From Actinomycetota bacterium (GTDB taxonomy: Bacteria; Actinomycetota; Actinomycetes; Streptosporangiales; Streptosporangiaceae), in NCBI GenBank assembly GCA_003168295.1, contig PMST01000262.1, positions 1-6,366 on the forward strand: 6,366 bases of DNA, read 5' to 3'. The notes below the pieces were generated by a model that saw only the letters and a list, made by a program, of their open reading frames with translations, had not been told where the DNA came from and searched no databases. Shown in pieces: positions 1 to 4,965 of this stretch. Position 1 is the stretch's first letter, and each line of letters starts with the position of its first letter. Position numbers and translations under genes: made by a program.

Positions 1-2
1 CG

Positions 3-65
3 CCGGGCGCGGATGCAGCGCAGGCACCGGAAGCGGCGCAAGCACCAAACAGTGCCTCCGATTAG
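3..65 (+). CDS. possible C-terminal tail of an upstream gene (partial)
   Basis: One forward frame is open from the window edge to a TAG at 63-65 and would encode an Ala/Pro/Gln-rich, acidic tail ending PNSASD. It stops 13 bp before the GTG of the DUF2516 gene, which is normal operon spacing. The other two frames read as Arg-rich or Gly/Cys-rich peptides and are less protein-like. From memory, genes upstream of DUF2516 genes in actinomycetes often encode an XRE-type regulator or a heparin-binding-haemagglutinin-like protein. Nothing in these 20 residues identifies either, so only a partial end of an unknown gene can be proposed. Confidence 0.35.
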   Translation, partial: PGADAAQAPEAAQAPNSASD

Positions 66-78
66 GTAGCGTGATCAT

Positions 79-420
79 GTGTTCGCGTCTAGTTCCGCCT
101 ATACCCCGCTGACGTACTTCTTCCTGGCCTTGAGCTTCGTGGCCTTCGGCGTCGAGGCCTTTGCCTTCATCGACGCCATCAGAAGGCCAAGCCAGGCCTT
201 CCCCGCGACCGGCAAGCGAACCAAGCGGCTGTGGCTCATCATCTTGGGCGTGGCCGTGGTGGTCGGGCTGGCGGGGGCGGTGTACGGCGTGGGCCCGACG
301 TCGATCCTGCCGGTCGCGGCGTTCGTCGCGGCCGCCGTCTACCTGGCCGACGTCCGGCCCAAGGTAAAGGAATTCCGCGCCGGCGGCGGCACAAGCCAGG
401 GCCCGTACGGACCCTGGTAA
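79..420 (+). CDS. DUF2516 family small membrane protein
   Basis: This is a 113-residue protein of unknown function. It has three hydrophobic segments, at about residues 11-31, 51-72 and 75-92, so it should sit in the cytoplasmic membrane. The first helix runs into a FIDAIRRP motif, followed by a basic loop (GKRTKRLW) before helix two. This helix / DA-RR-P / GK-TK-W-LI pattern, together with the length and the short C-terminal tail ending GPYGPW, matches the actinobacterial DUF2516 family as I know it. The start is GTG at 79; an ATG at 77 is out of frame. No strong Shine-Dalgarno is visible. A TAGCGT hexamer at 67-72, six bases before the GTG, could allow near-leaderless transcription. The gene converges with the M56 peptidase gene. 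Family assignment is fairly sure; the role is unknown. Confidence 0.85.
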   Translation: MFASSSAYTPLTYFFLALSFVAFGVEAFAFIDAIRRPSQAFPATGKRTKRLWLIILGVAVVVGLAGAVYGVGPTSILPVAAFVAAAVYLADVRPKVKEFRAGGGTSQGPYGPW

Positions 421-438
421 GCCCAGTCCTCTCAGCCG

Positions 439-500
439 AACAGCCCCCTCAGACGCGAAAAGTCCGGGTCAGGCGCCAACAGCCCGCCTCAGACGAAAAG
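439..500. repeat. imperfect direct repeat spanning the M56 gene stop codon
   Basis: A 24-bp unit at 439-462 and a 23-bp unit at 478-500 share AACAGCCC, CCTCAGACG and AAAAG. They differ by one inserted G and a two-base indel. The second copy contains the M56 stop (TCA at 489-491 on the plus strand); the first copy is a downstream duplicate in the 68-bp convergent gap. No stem-loop followed by a T-tract is visible, so this is a duplicated gene end rather than a recognisable intrinsic terminator. Confidence 0.7.
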
Positions 501-1445
501 CACCGTGATGGGCACCGTGACCAGCAGCGCGGCGGCCAGGCAGATCGCGACGACGACGGCGGTGGGCAGCGGCCGCACCGGCTGAAGCAGGCGAGTGACC
601 CTCGCGGCCACGTCGCCCTGCCCGGCGGCCAGGGCGCCCGGGGGCGCCGGGCAGGGCGTCGCGGTGCCGAAGCGCACCAGTGCGGACACCAGTTCGCGCG
701 CTGGGCGGGCCCGCAGCGCGCGGTCATCGGCCAGCATCTCCACCAGCAGCGCGACCGCGCCGTAGGCGTCTGTGCAGGTGCCGGACTTTGGAAAGGCGCG
801 CCGCAGCGCGGTGAACGGAAGCAGCACGAGGTCGTGCCGTTCCCGTAGGTGGGCTCGCTCGTGCGCGAGCAGGGCGGCCAGTTCGCCGCGGCCGAGCAGT
901 TCCAGGGTGCCGACGCTGACCACGATCTGCGAACGCAGTCCCGGCAGGCAGTAGGCGGCCGCGGTGGGGTAGTCGACCACGAGGGCGCCGGGGACCTTGG
1001 GGTCGCCGTGGGCCAGCAGCGTGAGCAGGACCCGCTGCCGCCGCCTGGCCGCCAGCGCGGCCGCGGACGCGGCGACCAGCACCCAGCAGAGCAAGGCGAG
1101 CAGGATCAGTCCGGCGGCCAGGCAGGCCAGCCGCATGCCGACCACGATTATCGGCATCGCGCCCACCGCGCCAAAGCCGTCCCGGACCCGGAACAGCCCC
1201 CCGGCCCGGAACATGGTTCCGACGTGCAGCACCGACCGCACCAGCCCGATGGTGCTGTCCGGCAGGGCCAGGCCGAACAGGGTGCCGACGGCGGCGAGAC
1301 CCGAGGCCAGGCCCAGGGCCTGCCAGAGCAAGATGGCCGCGGCCGGCGACCGGCGCGGCCACCTGGCCTGCGCCAGTGCGGTAGCTCCGAACGCGCTTCC
1401 GATGGCGACTACGGCGAGGAGCGCCGCGTCCTCAAGTCCCGTCAT
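489..1445 (-). CDS. M56 family (BlaR1/MecR1-type) membrane metallopeptidase
   Basis: This 318-residue polytopic membrane protein has the zinc-protease signature HERAH at residues 195-199 (HExxH, in LLAHERAHLRERHD). A second-ligand-type EMLADDRA follows at 236-243, the usual M56 arrangement. Hydrophobic segments lie at about residues 5-26, 34-61, 96-131 and 294-317. Unlike staphylococcal BlaR1/MecR1 there is no C-terminal penicillin-binding sensor domain; the protein ends after the last helix. It may therefore sense something else or take its signal from a partner. The ATG (1443-1445) lies inside the 3' end of the BlaI-type repressor gene, with a 14-bp overlap and a GAG-containing site just ahead, so translation is probably coupled. 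By analogy with BlaR1/BlaI it would trigger loss of its repressor, but that is inference. Fold and family are clear; substrate and signal are not. Confidence 0.9.
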   Translation of the reverse strand: MTGLEDAALLAVVAIGSAFGATALAQARWPRRSPAAAILLWQALGLASGLAAVGTLFGLALPDSTIGLVRSVLHVGTMFRAGGLFRVRDGFGAVGAMPIIVVGMRLACLAAGLILLALLCWVLVAASAAALAARRRQRVLLTLLAHGDPKVPGALVVDYPTAAAYCLPGLRSQIVVSVGTLELLGRGELAALLAHERAHLRERHDLVLLPFTALRRAFPKSGTCTDAYGAVALLVEMLADDRALRARPARELVSALVRFGTATPCPAPPGALAAGQGDVAARVTRLLQPVRPLPTAVVVAICLAAALLVTVPITVLFV

Positions 1446-1809
1446 CTTTCTCGCCGCTACCTTCGATTACTTCCAGGGCGTCGCGCAATACATCGGCCTC
1501 GGGGCCAGACACGGACTGTGCGAACCGTGTCAAAGCCGCCGTGCGGTCTCCGGTCTGCTCGAGCGCGGTCAGCATGAGTTCGGTGACGTAGGTCTCGCGA
1601 GTAGCGGCGGGGCGATAACGCCAGGCACGCCCGTCGCGTTCCCGTCTGGCGAAGCCCTTTTTCGCGAGCCTGTCGAGCACCGTCATGACGGTGGTGTGAG
1701 CTAGATTACGCTGGGTCAGCCTAGCACTGACCTCGCGCACCGTGAGGGACGTATCCGTTGCCCAGAGCACGTCCATGATCGCCCGTTCTAGTTCACCCAA
1801 CCGGTTCAC
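1432..1809 (-). CDS. BlaI/MecI/CopY family transcriptional repressor
   Basis: This is a 125-residue winged-helix repressor. It opens with NRLGELERAIMDVLW, the standard start of the family. The recognition region follows (LTVREVSARL at about 22-31, then HTTVMTVLDRLAKKGFARRERDGRAWRY at about 38-65), then a helical dimerisation tail. The frame stays open upstream to about 2049, but those residues are not family-like and overlap the ybjN 3' end. I chose GTG at 1809 because a TTGGAT-N16-TACATT promoter ends seven bases before it, which is ideal leaderless spacing. A TTG at 1818 would add three residues. The gene overlaps the M56 peptidase gene, forming the classic repressor-protease pair. Its targets probably include its own promoter. 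Confidence is high for the family and moderate for the exact start. Confidence 0.9.
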   Translation of the reverse strand: MNRLGELERAIMDVLWATDTSLTVREVSARLTQRNLAHTTVMTVLDRLAKKGFARRERDGRAWRYRPAATRETYVTELMLTALEQTGDRTAALTRFAQSVSGPEADVLRDALEVIEGSGEKDDGT

Positions 1810-1844
1810 GGTCGTCAATGTACCCCGTATCGAGGGTGATCCAA
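1809..1844 (-). promoter_or_regulatory. candidate leaderless promoter of the blaI-M56 operon
   Basis: On the minus strand there is a -35-like TTGGAT (1844-1839), a 16-bp spacer, a -10-like TACATT (1822-1817, fits TAnnnT) and seven bases to the GTG at 1809. That places the transcription start at or next to the start codon. A short dyad, ACCC/GGGT with 8 bases between (1822-1837), lies in the spacer and could form part of a repressor operator. Promoter quality is good by eye; operator function is speculative. Confidence 0.55.
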
Positions 1845-1866
1845 TAGGCGGGACGGCTGTGAATCG

Positions 1867-1884
1867 ATGATGAAAATGATGAAA
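1867..1884. repeat. 9-bp perfect tandem repeat in the ybjN-blaI gap
   Basis: ATGATGAAA occurs twice head to tail (1867-1875 and 1876-1884) in an AT-rich island, within the 80-bp gap (1819-1898) between the YbjN gene stop and the blaI start. It lies about 25-45 bp upstream of the candidate blaI -35. This position fits an upstream regulatory site or simple slippage. On the plus strand an ORF could start here, but it merely shadows the YbjN gene. Confidence 0.8.
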
Positions 1885-1898
1885 GATCAGACCGTAGC

Positions 1899-2426
1899 TC
1901 AGCGTTCCGTCGATCCGGTCCGATCGCCCGAGGTCGAGCCCGAGGTCGAACCTGAGGTCGAGCCCGAGCCCGGGCGGTCGGGGTCGGCGAACCGGGCAAA
2001 GGCGCGCAGGTTGGCCAGGGATTCGCCGCGCTTGGCCCGCCACGCCCATTCCCGCCGGATGGCGGAGGCGAAGCCGAGTTCCAGCGCGGTGTCGAAGTTG
2101 TCGTCCGAGTAGCTGAGCACGCAGCCGAGCAGCCGGTCGATGTCGGCCACGGCGACCGCGCCGAGCGGAAGCCGCCCGGTCAGGTAGACATCACCGACCG
2201 GGTCGAGGGTGAAGTGGACGCCGTACATGCGCCCGTTGCGCTCGAGCAGGAAGCGGTAGAAGGCCTCGTGGTTCTCATCGGGCTGGCGGCAGAAGAACGA
2301 CTCCACGCCGAGGCTGTGCTCGCCGACCACCAGCCACGTCATGGTGGCCAGCTTGTGCTGGCCTTCAAGCTTGACCAGGAACGCCCCCGGCCGGGGATTC
2401 TCGTAGGACAGCCCCAGCTCGATCAG
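1899..2426 (-). CDS. YbjN domain-containing protein, non-canonical or damaged start
   Basis: The protein belongs to the YbjN/type III secretion chaperone-like family. The conserved core is plain: ELGLSYENPRPGAFLVKLEG, TWLVVGEHSL, PDENHEAFYRFLLERN, YGVHFTLDPVGDVYLTGRLPL and LELGFASAIRREW. Actinobacterial homologues often lie beside mshA, as here. Their function is not established; cytosolic location is likely. The only in-frame ATG is at 2342, which would remove about 30 conserved N-terminal residues. No ATG, GTG or TTG exists in frame between there and the mshA stop at 2568-2570. I set the start at a CTG (2424-2426) because GAGG precedes it by five bases and it keeps most of the conserved N-terminus (175 residues). 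Homology probably begins a few codons earlier, next to a 25-bp direct repeat. The C-terminus is a low-complexity GSTS repeat tail. The family is certain; the start is unresolved and the gene could be impaired. Confidence 0.75.
   Translation of the reverse strand: MIELGLSYENPRPGAFLVKLEGQHKLATMTWLVVGEHSLGVESFFCRQPDENHEAFYRFLLERNGRMYGVHFTLDPVGDVYLTGRLPLGAVAVADIDRLLGCVLSYSDDNFDTALELGFASAIRREWAWRAKRGESLANLRAFARFADPDRPGSGSTSGSTSGSTSGDRTGSTER
1930..1965. repeat. three 12-bp tandem units encoding the GSTS tail of the YbjN protein
   Basis: Units at 1930-1941, 1942-1953 and 1954-1965 read GAGGTCGAGCCC on the plus strand. The first and third are identical and the second differs at two positions; a degenerate partial unit follows. 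Read on the minus strand they give Gly-Ser-Thr-Ser repeats in frame, so copy-number change would not shift the frame. This looks like a disordered C-terminal extension after the YbjN domain. Confidence 0.85.
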
Positions 2427-2441
2427 CGCCGCCTCAACAGC

Positions 2442-2493
2442 GTCTTCTGGTCGCTTCCGCGGCGCTGTGTCTTCTGGTCGCTTCCGCGGCGCT
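2442..2493. repeat. perfect 25-bp direct repeat at the ybjN 5' end
   Basis: The 25 bases at 2442-2466 are repeated exactly at 2469-2493 with two bases between, a 27-bp period (nine codons). In the minus-strand YbjN frame each copy reads PRKRPEDA/T. The repeat lies in the 141-nt stretch (2427-2567) between mshA and the recognisable YbjN core, which otherwise holds only the palindrome described next. The exact identity suggests a recent duplication. Confidence 0.9.
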
Positions 2494-2549
2494 TCGAGGC
2501 GCCGCCTTCCCTCGTCGCTCGTTCCTCGCTCCTCAGTCCAGGCGGCGCC
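2486..2549. repeat. palindromic element between mshA and the YbjN gene
   Basis: A perfect 10-bp inverted repeat, GGCGCCGCCT (2498-2507) and AGGCGGCGCC (2540-2549), flanks a 32-bp block. That block is almost purely pyrimidine on the plus strand, built from CTC/GTC-type units. An overlapping 7-bp hairpin, GCGGCGC-ttcgag-GCGCCGC, lies at 2486-2505 and shares the left arm. No T-tract follows on the minus strand, so it is a poor intrinsic terminator. It resembles a REP-like or small non-autonomous palindromic element, or an mRNA stem-loop between two co-directional genes. Confidence 0.65.
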
Positions 2550-2567
2550 GCGCCGCTGAAGCTCCGG

Positions 2568-3929
2568 TTAGGCGCGCACGGTCTCGGCGCCAAAGGCGTC
2601 TCTGGCGCCCATGGCGTTCATGGCACCGGTATACACGTCGATCAGCTCGTCCGCGGTGGCGGGCCAGCCGAACGCGGACGCGTGCTCGATCGCGCCGCGG
2701 GACAGAGAAGCAAGCAGGCCCGGCGAACCGATCAGCTTCTCCAGCTCCCGCGCCCAGACGGCCGGATCGTGCCCGTCCACCAGAACTCCCGAGAAGCCGT
2801 CTCGCACCGCGGTGCGCAGGCCGCCCACGGCGGCCGCGACCACCGGGGTCCCGCAGGCCTGAGCCTCGAGCGCGACGAGCCCGAACGATTCGGAGTGTGA
2901 CGGCACCAGCACGATGGTCGCGGCCCGGTACCAGTCGGCCAGCTCTCGCTGCGGGCACGGCGGCTCCTGCCGGACGCAGCCGGAGATGCCCAGTATGGCC
3001 GCGAGTCCGTCGAGCCTGCCGGGGGCGCCGACCTCGGAGCCGCTCGGGCCGCCGACGAAGACCACCACCAGCCGGTCCGCCAGCGCGGGGGAGGACCGCA
3101 GCAGCTCGGCGGCGGCCCGCAGCACCACGTCGGGGCCCTTCAGCGGCTGGATCCGGCCCGCGAAGACCAGCACCACCGCGTCAAGAGGCAACCCAAGCCG
3201 GGCCCGCGCCGAAGCAGCCGCCGAAGCCGAAGTAGAAACAGAAACAGAACCGGGGGAGAACAGGGACAGGTCCACGCCCGGGCTGACCGTCTTGACCCGC
3301 CGCGGGTCGGCGCCGTACAGCTCGATGAGCTGGCGCGCTTCGGTGGCGGTGTTGGCCACGAGCCGGTCCGCGGCCGCGATGACCTCGCTCTCGCCCCGGA
3401 TCCGGGCCTCCGGCTCGGCGTAGTCGCCGTTGGCCAGGGCCAGGTTCTTGACCTTGCCCAGGGTGTGCATGGACTGGATGAGCGGGACCCCCCAGCGCTC
3501 GGCCGCCACGGCGGCGACCTGCCCGGACAGCCAGTAGTGGGCGTGCAGCAGGTCATAGCGGCCGGGCTCGAAGGCGGCTTCGGTCCGCAGCACGCCGAAC
3601 GTGAACGGGCAGATCTGGCCGGGCAGCGAATTCTTGTCGAGTTCGGAGAACGGCCCGGCGACCACGTTGCGGACCAGCACGCCGGGGACCAGCTCGACGG
3701 CGGGCGGCGCGTCGGGGCAGACCGCGCGGGTGAAGATCTCGACCTCGATGCCGCGCCGGGCGAGCTGCTTGGCCACCTCGACCACGTAGACGTTGAGGCC
3801 GCCCGCGTCGCCGGTGCCCGGCTGGTCCAATGGCGATGTGTGCAAGCTGATAGTCGCGATACGCCGGGGACTCCGCTGTCCCACGCGGGCACGATGCACT
3901 TCGGACACGTTTGTAACCAACCCCGGCAA
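2568..3929 (-). CDS. mshA: D-inositol-3-phosphate glycosyltransferase (mycothiol biosynthesis)
   Basis: This is a cytosolic GT-B, family GT4 enzyme. It transfers GlcNAc from UDP-GlcNAc to 1L-myo-inositol 1-phosphate, the first committed step of mycothiol synthesis. The signatures are all present: [20 protein letters not shown] near residues 30-49, [11 protein letters not shown] (126-136), [10 protein letters not shown] (153-162), [13 protein letters not shown] (215-227), [10 protein letters not shown] (258-267) with Arg259 and Lys264 as expected phosphate contacts, and ESFGLVALE (347-355), the EX7E motif. The 453-residue length is near the family norm. The frame opens at TTG 3929; GTGs at 3908, 3899 and 3884 also precede the conserved core. 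GGAGGG lies 13 bases before the TTG, so the start is uncertain. Residues 228-240 form a Ser-rich insertion with T-ending codons. The gene diverges from gpmA across 35 bp and is followed by the YbjN gene, possibly in one transcript. Confidence 0.95.
   Translation of the reverse strand: MPGLVTNVSEVHRARVGQRSPRRIATISLHTSPLDQPGTGDAGGLNVYVVEVAKQLARRGIEVEIFTRAVCPDAPPAVELVPGVLVRNVVAGPFSELDKNSLPGQICPFTFGVLRTEAAFEPGRYDLLHAHYWLSGQVAAVAAERWGVPLIQSMHTLGKVKNLALANGDYAEPEARIRGESEVIAAADRLVANTATEARQLIELYGADPRRVKTVSPGVDLSLFSPGSVSVSTSASAAASARARLGLPLDAVVLVFAGRIQPLKGPDVVLRAAAELLRSSPALADRLVVVFVGGPSGSEVGAPGRLDGLAAILGISGCVRQEPPCPQRELADWYRAATIVLVPSHSESFGLVALEAQACGTPVVAAAVGGLRTAVRDGFSGVLVDGHDPAVWARELEKLIGSPGLLASLSRGAIEHASAFGWPATADELIDVYTGAMNAMGARDAFGAETVRA
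3223..3252. repeat. GAANNN hexamer tract encoding a Ser-rich insertion in MshA
   Basis: Five consecutive plus-strand hexamers start with GAA (3223, 3229, 3235, 3241, 3247); two adjacent ones are identical GAAACA. In MshA they encode alternating Ser (SVSVSTSAS) using TCT, GTT and ACT codons, which are unusual against the C/G-ending codons around them. The tract falls in the linker between the two Rossmann domains, just before the GRIQPLKG region. Confidence 0.8.
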
Positions 3930-3964
3930 GCCGCCGCCTGTTCCCTCCTCTAGGCTTTGGCGCT
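3930..3964. promoter_or_regulatory. compact divergent mshA/gpmA promoter region
   Basis: Only 35 bp separate the longest mshA start from the gpmA ATG. Toward gpmA, TAGGCT (3951-3956, fits TAnnnT) lies eight bases before the ATG, suggesting a leaderless or near-leaderless message; no convincing -35 is visible. Toward mshA there is a GGAGGG (minus strand 3948-3943). If mshA really starts at one of its downstream GTGs, the control region would extend into 3885-3929. Confidence 0.4.
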
Positions 3965-4708
3965 ATGAGGACGCTGGTGCTGCTTCGTCACGGCGAGAGC
4001 CAATGGAATTCAAAGGGCCTGTTCACCGGGTGGGTGGACGTCGGGCTGTCCGGGACCGGCGCGCAGGAGGCCGCGAACGGCGGCGCGCTGCTGGCCCAGG
4101 CGGGCCTGCACCCCGACGTGGTGCACACCTCGGTGCTGACCCGTGCCATCCAGACCGCCAACATCGCGCTGGAGGAGGCGAGCCTGCTCTGGCTGCCGGT
4201 GCGCCGGTCCTGGCGGCTCAACGAGCGGCACTACGGCGCGCTGCAGGGCAAGGACAAGGCCCAGACCCGGCAGGAGTTCGGCGACGAGCAGTTCATGCTG
4301 TGGCGCCGCTCCTACGACGTGCCGCCGCCGCCGATCGCCGACGACGATCCCCTGTCCCAGTTCGGTGACGCCAGGTACGCGGTCCTGCCGCCCGAGGCCA
4401 GGCCCCGCACCGAGTGCCTCAAGGACGTGCTTGAGCGCATGCTGCCTTACTGGTACGACGCCGTGGTGCCCGACCTCGGTCCTGACGGGACGGTGCTGAT
4501 CGTGGCGCACGGCAACTCGCTGCGCGCGCTGGTCAAGCACCTCGACGGGATCAGTGACGCCGCCATCGCGGAGCTGAACATCCCGACCGGCATCCCGCTC
4601 GTCTATACCCTGGACGACGACTTCCGGCCGGCCGTCGCCGGCGGCCAGTACCTGGACCCGGGCGCCGCCGCGAAAGCGGCCGAGGCGGTCAAGAACCAGG
4701 GCCGCTGA
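3965..4708 (+). CDS. gpmA: 2,3-bisphosphoglycerate-dependent phosphoglycerate mutase
   Basis: This 247-residue cytosolic glycolytic/gluconeogenic enzyme interconverts 3- and 2-phosphoglycerate through a phosphohistidine. The catalytic motif [10 protein letters not shown] places the phospho-acceptor at His9. The second catalytic histidine is His182 in [18 protein letters not shown]. Other family signatures are [10 protein letters not shown] (20-29), [11 protein letters not shown] (55-65), [17 protein letters not shown] (83-99) and [10 protein letters not shown] (205-214). Length matches the dPGM family. The ATG at 3965 starts exactly at the conserved N-terminus and appears leaderless. The position beside mshA and just upstream of senX3-regX3 resembles the mycobacterial gpm1 locus. 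The stop codon lies within a 16-bp tandem duplication. No key residue is missing. Confidence 0.97.
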   Translation: MRTLVLLRHGESQWNSKGLFTGWVDVGLSGTGAQEAANGGALLAQAGLHPDVVHTSVLTRAIQTANIALEEASLLWLPVRRSWRLNERHYGALQGKDKAQTRQEFGDEQFMLWRRSYDVPPPPIADDDPLSQFGDARYAVLPPEARPRTECLKDVLERMLPYWYDAVVPDLGPDGTVLIVAHGNSLRALVKHLDGISDAAIAELNIPTGIPLVYTLDDDFRPAVAGGQYLDPGAAAKAAEAVKNQGR

Positions 4709-4727
4709 CCGCCAGGGCCGCTGACCG
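4696..4727. repeat. perfect 16-bp tandem duplication across the gpmA stop
   Basis: CCAGGGCCGCTGACCG is present at 4696-4711 and again immediately after at 4712-4727. The first copy contains the gpmA TGA (4706-4708). Because 16 is not a multiple of three, the second TGA (4722-4724) is in a different frame and is not a backup stop. Confidence 0.95.
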
Positions 4728-4746
4728 TGAGCACCGCGCCGCCGAT

Positions 4747-4790
4747 GTCCGGTAAATCCGACATGACGGCAAGTTGTCCGTAAAGTGAAC
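4747..4790 (-). promoter_or_regulatory. candidate PHO-box-like direct repeats upstream of senX3
   Basis: On the minus strand, four consecutive 11-base units can be read. The first is GTTCACTTTAC (4790-4780). The next are GGACAACTTGC (4779-4769) and CGTCATGTCGG (4768-4758), and the last is ATTTACCGGAC (4757-4747). The first carries a full GTTCAC core; units two and three keep parts of it, and the fourth is weak. PhoP/RegX3-type regulators are known to bind GTTCAC-like direct repeats at 11-bp spacing, so this is a reasonable autoregulatory site. The match is by eye only. Confidence 0.45.
4758..4786 (+). promoter_or_regulatory. candidate senX3-regX3 promoter
   Basis: CCGACA (4758-4763), a 17-bp spacer and TAAAGT (4781-4786, fits TAnnnT) make a plausible -35/-10 pair. 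Transcription would start near 4793. The promoter is embedded in the candidate PHO-box units, so a bound regulator would directly contact it. The resulting leader to the GTG at 4966 would be about 170 nt. Confidence 0.45.
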
Positions 4791-4791
4791 A

Positions 4792-4814
4792 GCCGCCGAA
4801 AATCGCCCGGCGGC
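4792..4814 (+). other. stem-loop after gpmA / at the start of the senX3 leader
   Basis: GCCGCCG (4792-4798) pairs perfectly with CGGCGGC (4808-4814) around a 9-nt loop. It lies right after the candidate -10, so it could be the 5' end of the senX3 message or a weak terminator for gpmA. There is no T-tract after it. Confidence 0.5.
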
Positions 4815-4825
4815 CGGTATCGCGC

Positions 4826-4851
4826 TATGGGTCTTGAGCCCGGACCGCATA
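4826..4851 (+). other. second stem-loop in the senX3 leader
   Basis: TATGGGTC (4826-4833) pairs with GACC (4843-4846) and CATA (4848-4851), with one bulged G at 4847 and a 9-nt loop, giving eight base pairs. It ends two bases before an ATG that opens a 13-codon mini-ORF (4854-4895). Confidence 0.45.
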
Positions 4852-4965
4852 CCATGAGCTATGTGAGTCTTCACCGTCTTGGCCTGCGCGTATGACGGCG
4901 ATCGCGTGGCGATAAGAACCAGAGCGCCGGGCGCAAGCGCCGCGTCACGGGCCCGAGGCGCCGCC

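Noticed and set aside
231..1577. Long plus-strand open frames opposite the M56 and blaI genes
   Set aside because: They are Arg/Gly/Gln-rich shadows. The minus strand has the HExxH protease and the winged-helix repressor.
1810..2049. N-terminal extension of the BlaI-type protein to 2049
   Set aside because: It is low-complexity, overlaps the 3' end of the YbjN gene and precedes the conserved family start. The leaderless promoter supports GTG 1809.
2442..2549. CRISPR array or attachment site
   Set aside because: Only two repeat copies with a 2-bp spacer and one palindrome are present, with no integrase or cas gene. It does not resemble either.
4792..4814. Intrinsic terminator of gpmA
   Set aside because: The stem-loop is real, but no T-tract follows and a candidate promoter ends just before it, so a leader structure is at least as likely.
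4010..4855. 281-codon open frame antisense to gpmA
   Set aside because: It is His/Arg/Gly-rich with no recognisable domain and lies exactly opposite gpmA, whose motifs are complete. It is a GC-bias shadow.
4879..4965. Upstream TTG start of senX3
   Set aside because: There is no ribosome site, and rare codons (ATA, two AGA, TCA, CGA) are concentrated here. A GAGG-preceded GTG at 4966 fits better, although the upstream start cannot be excluded.
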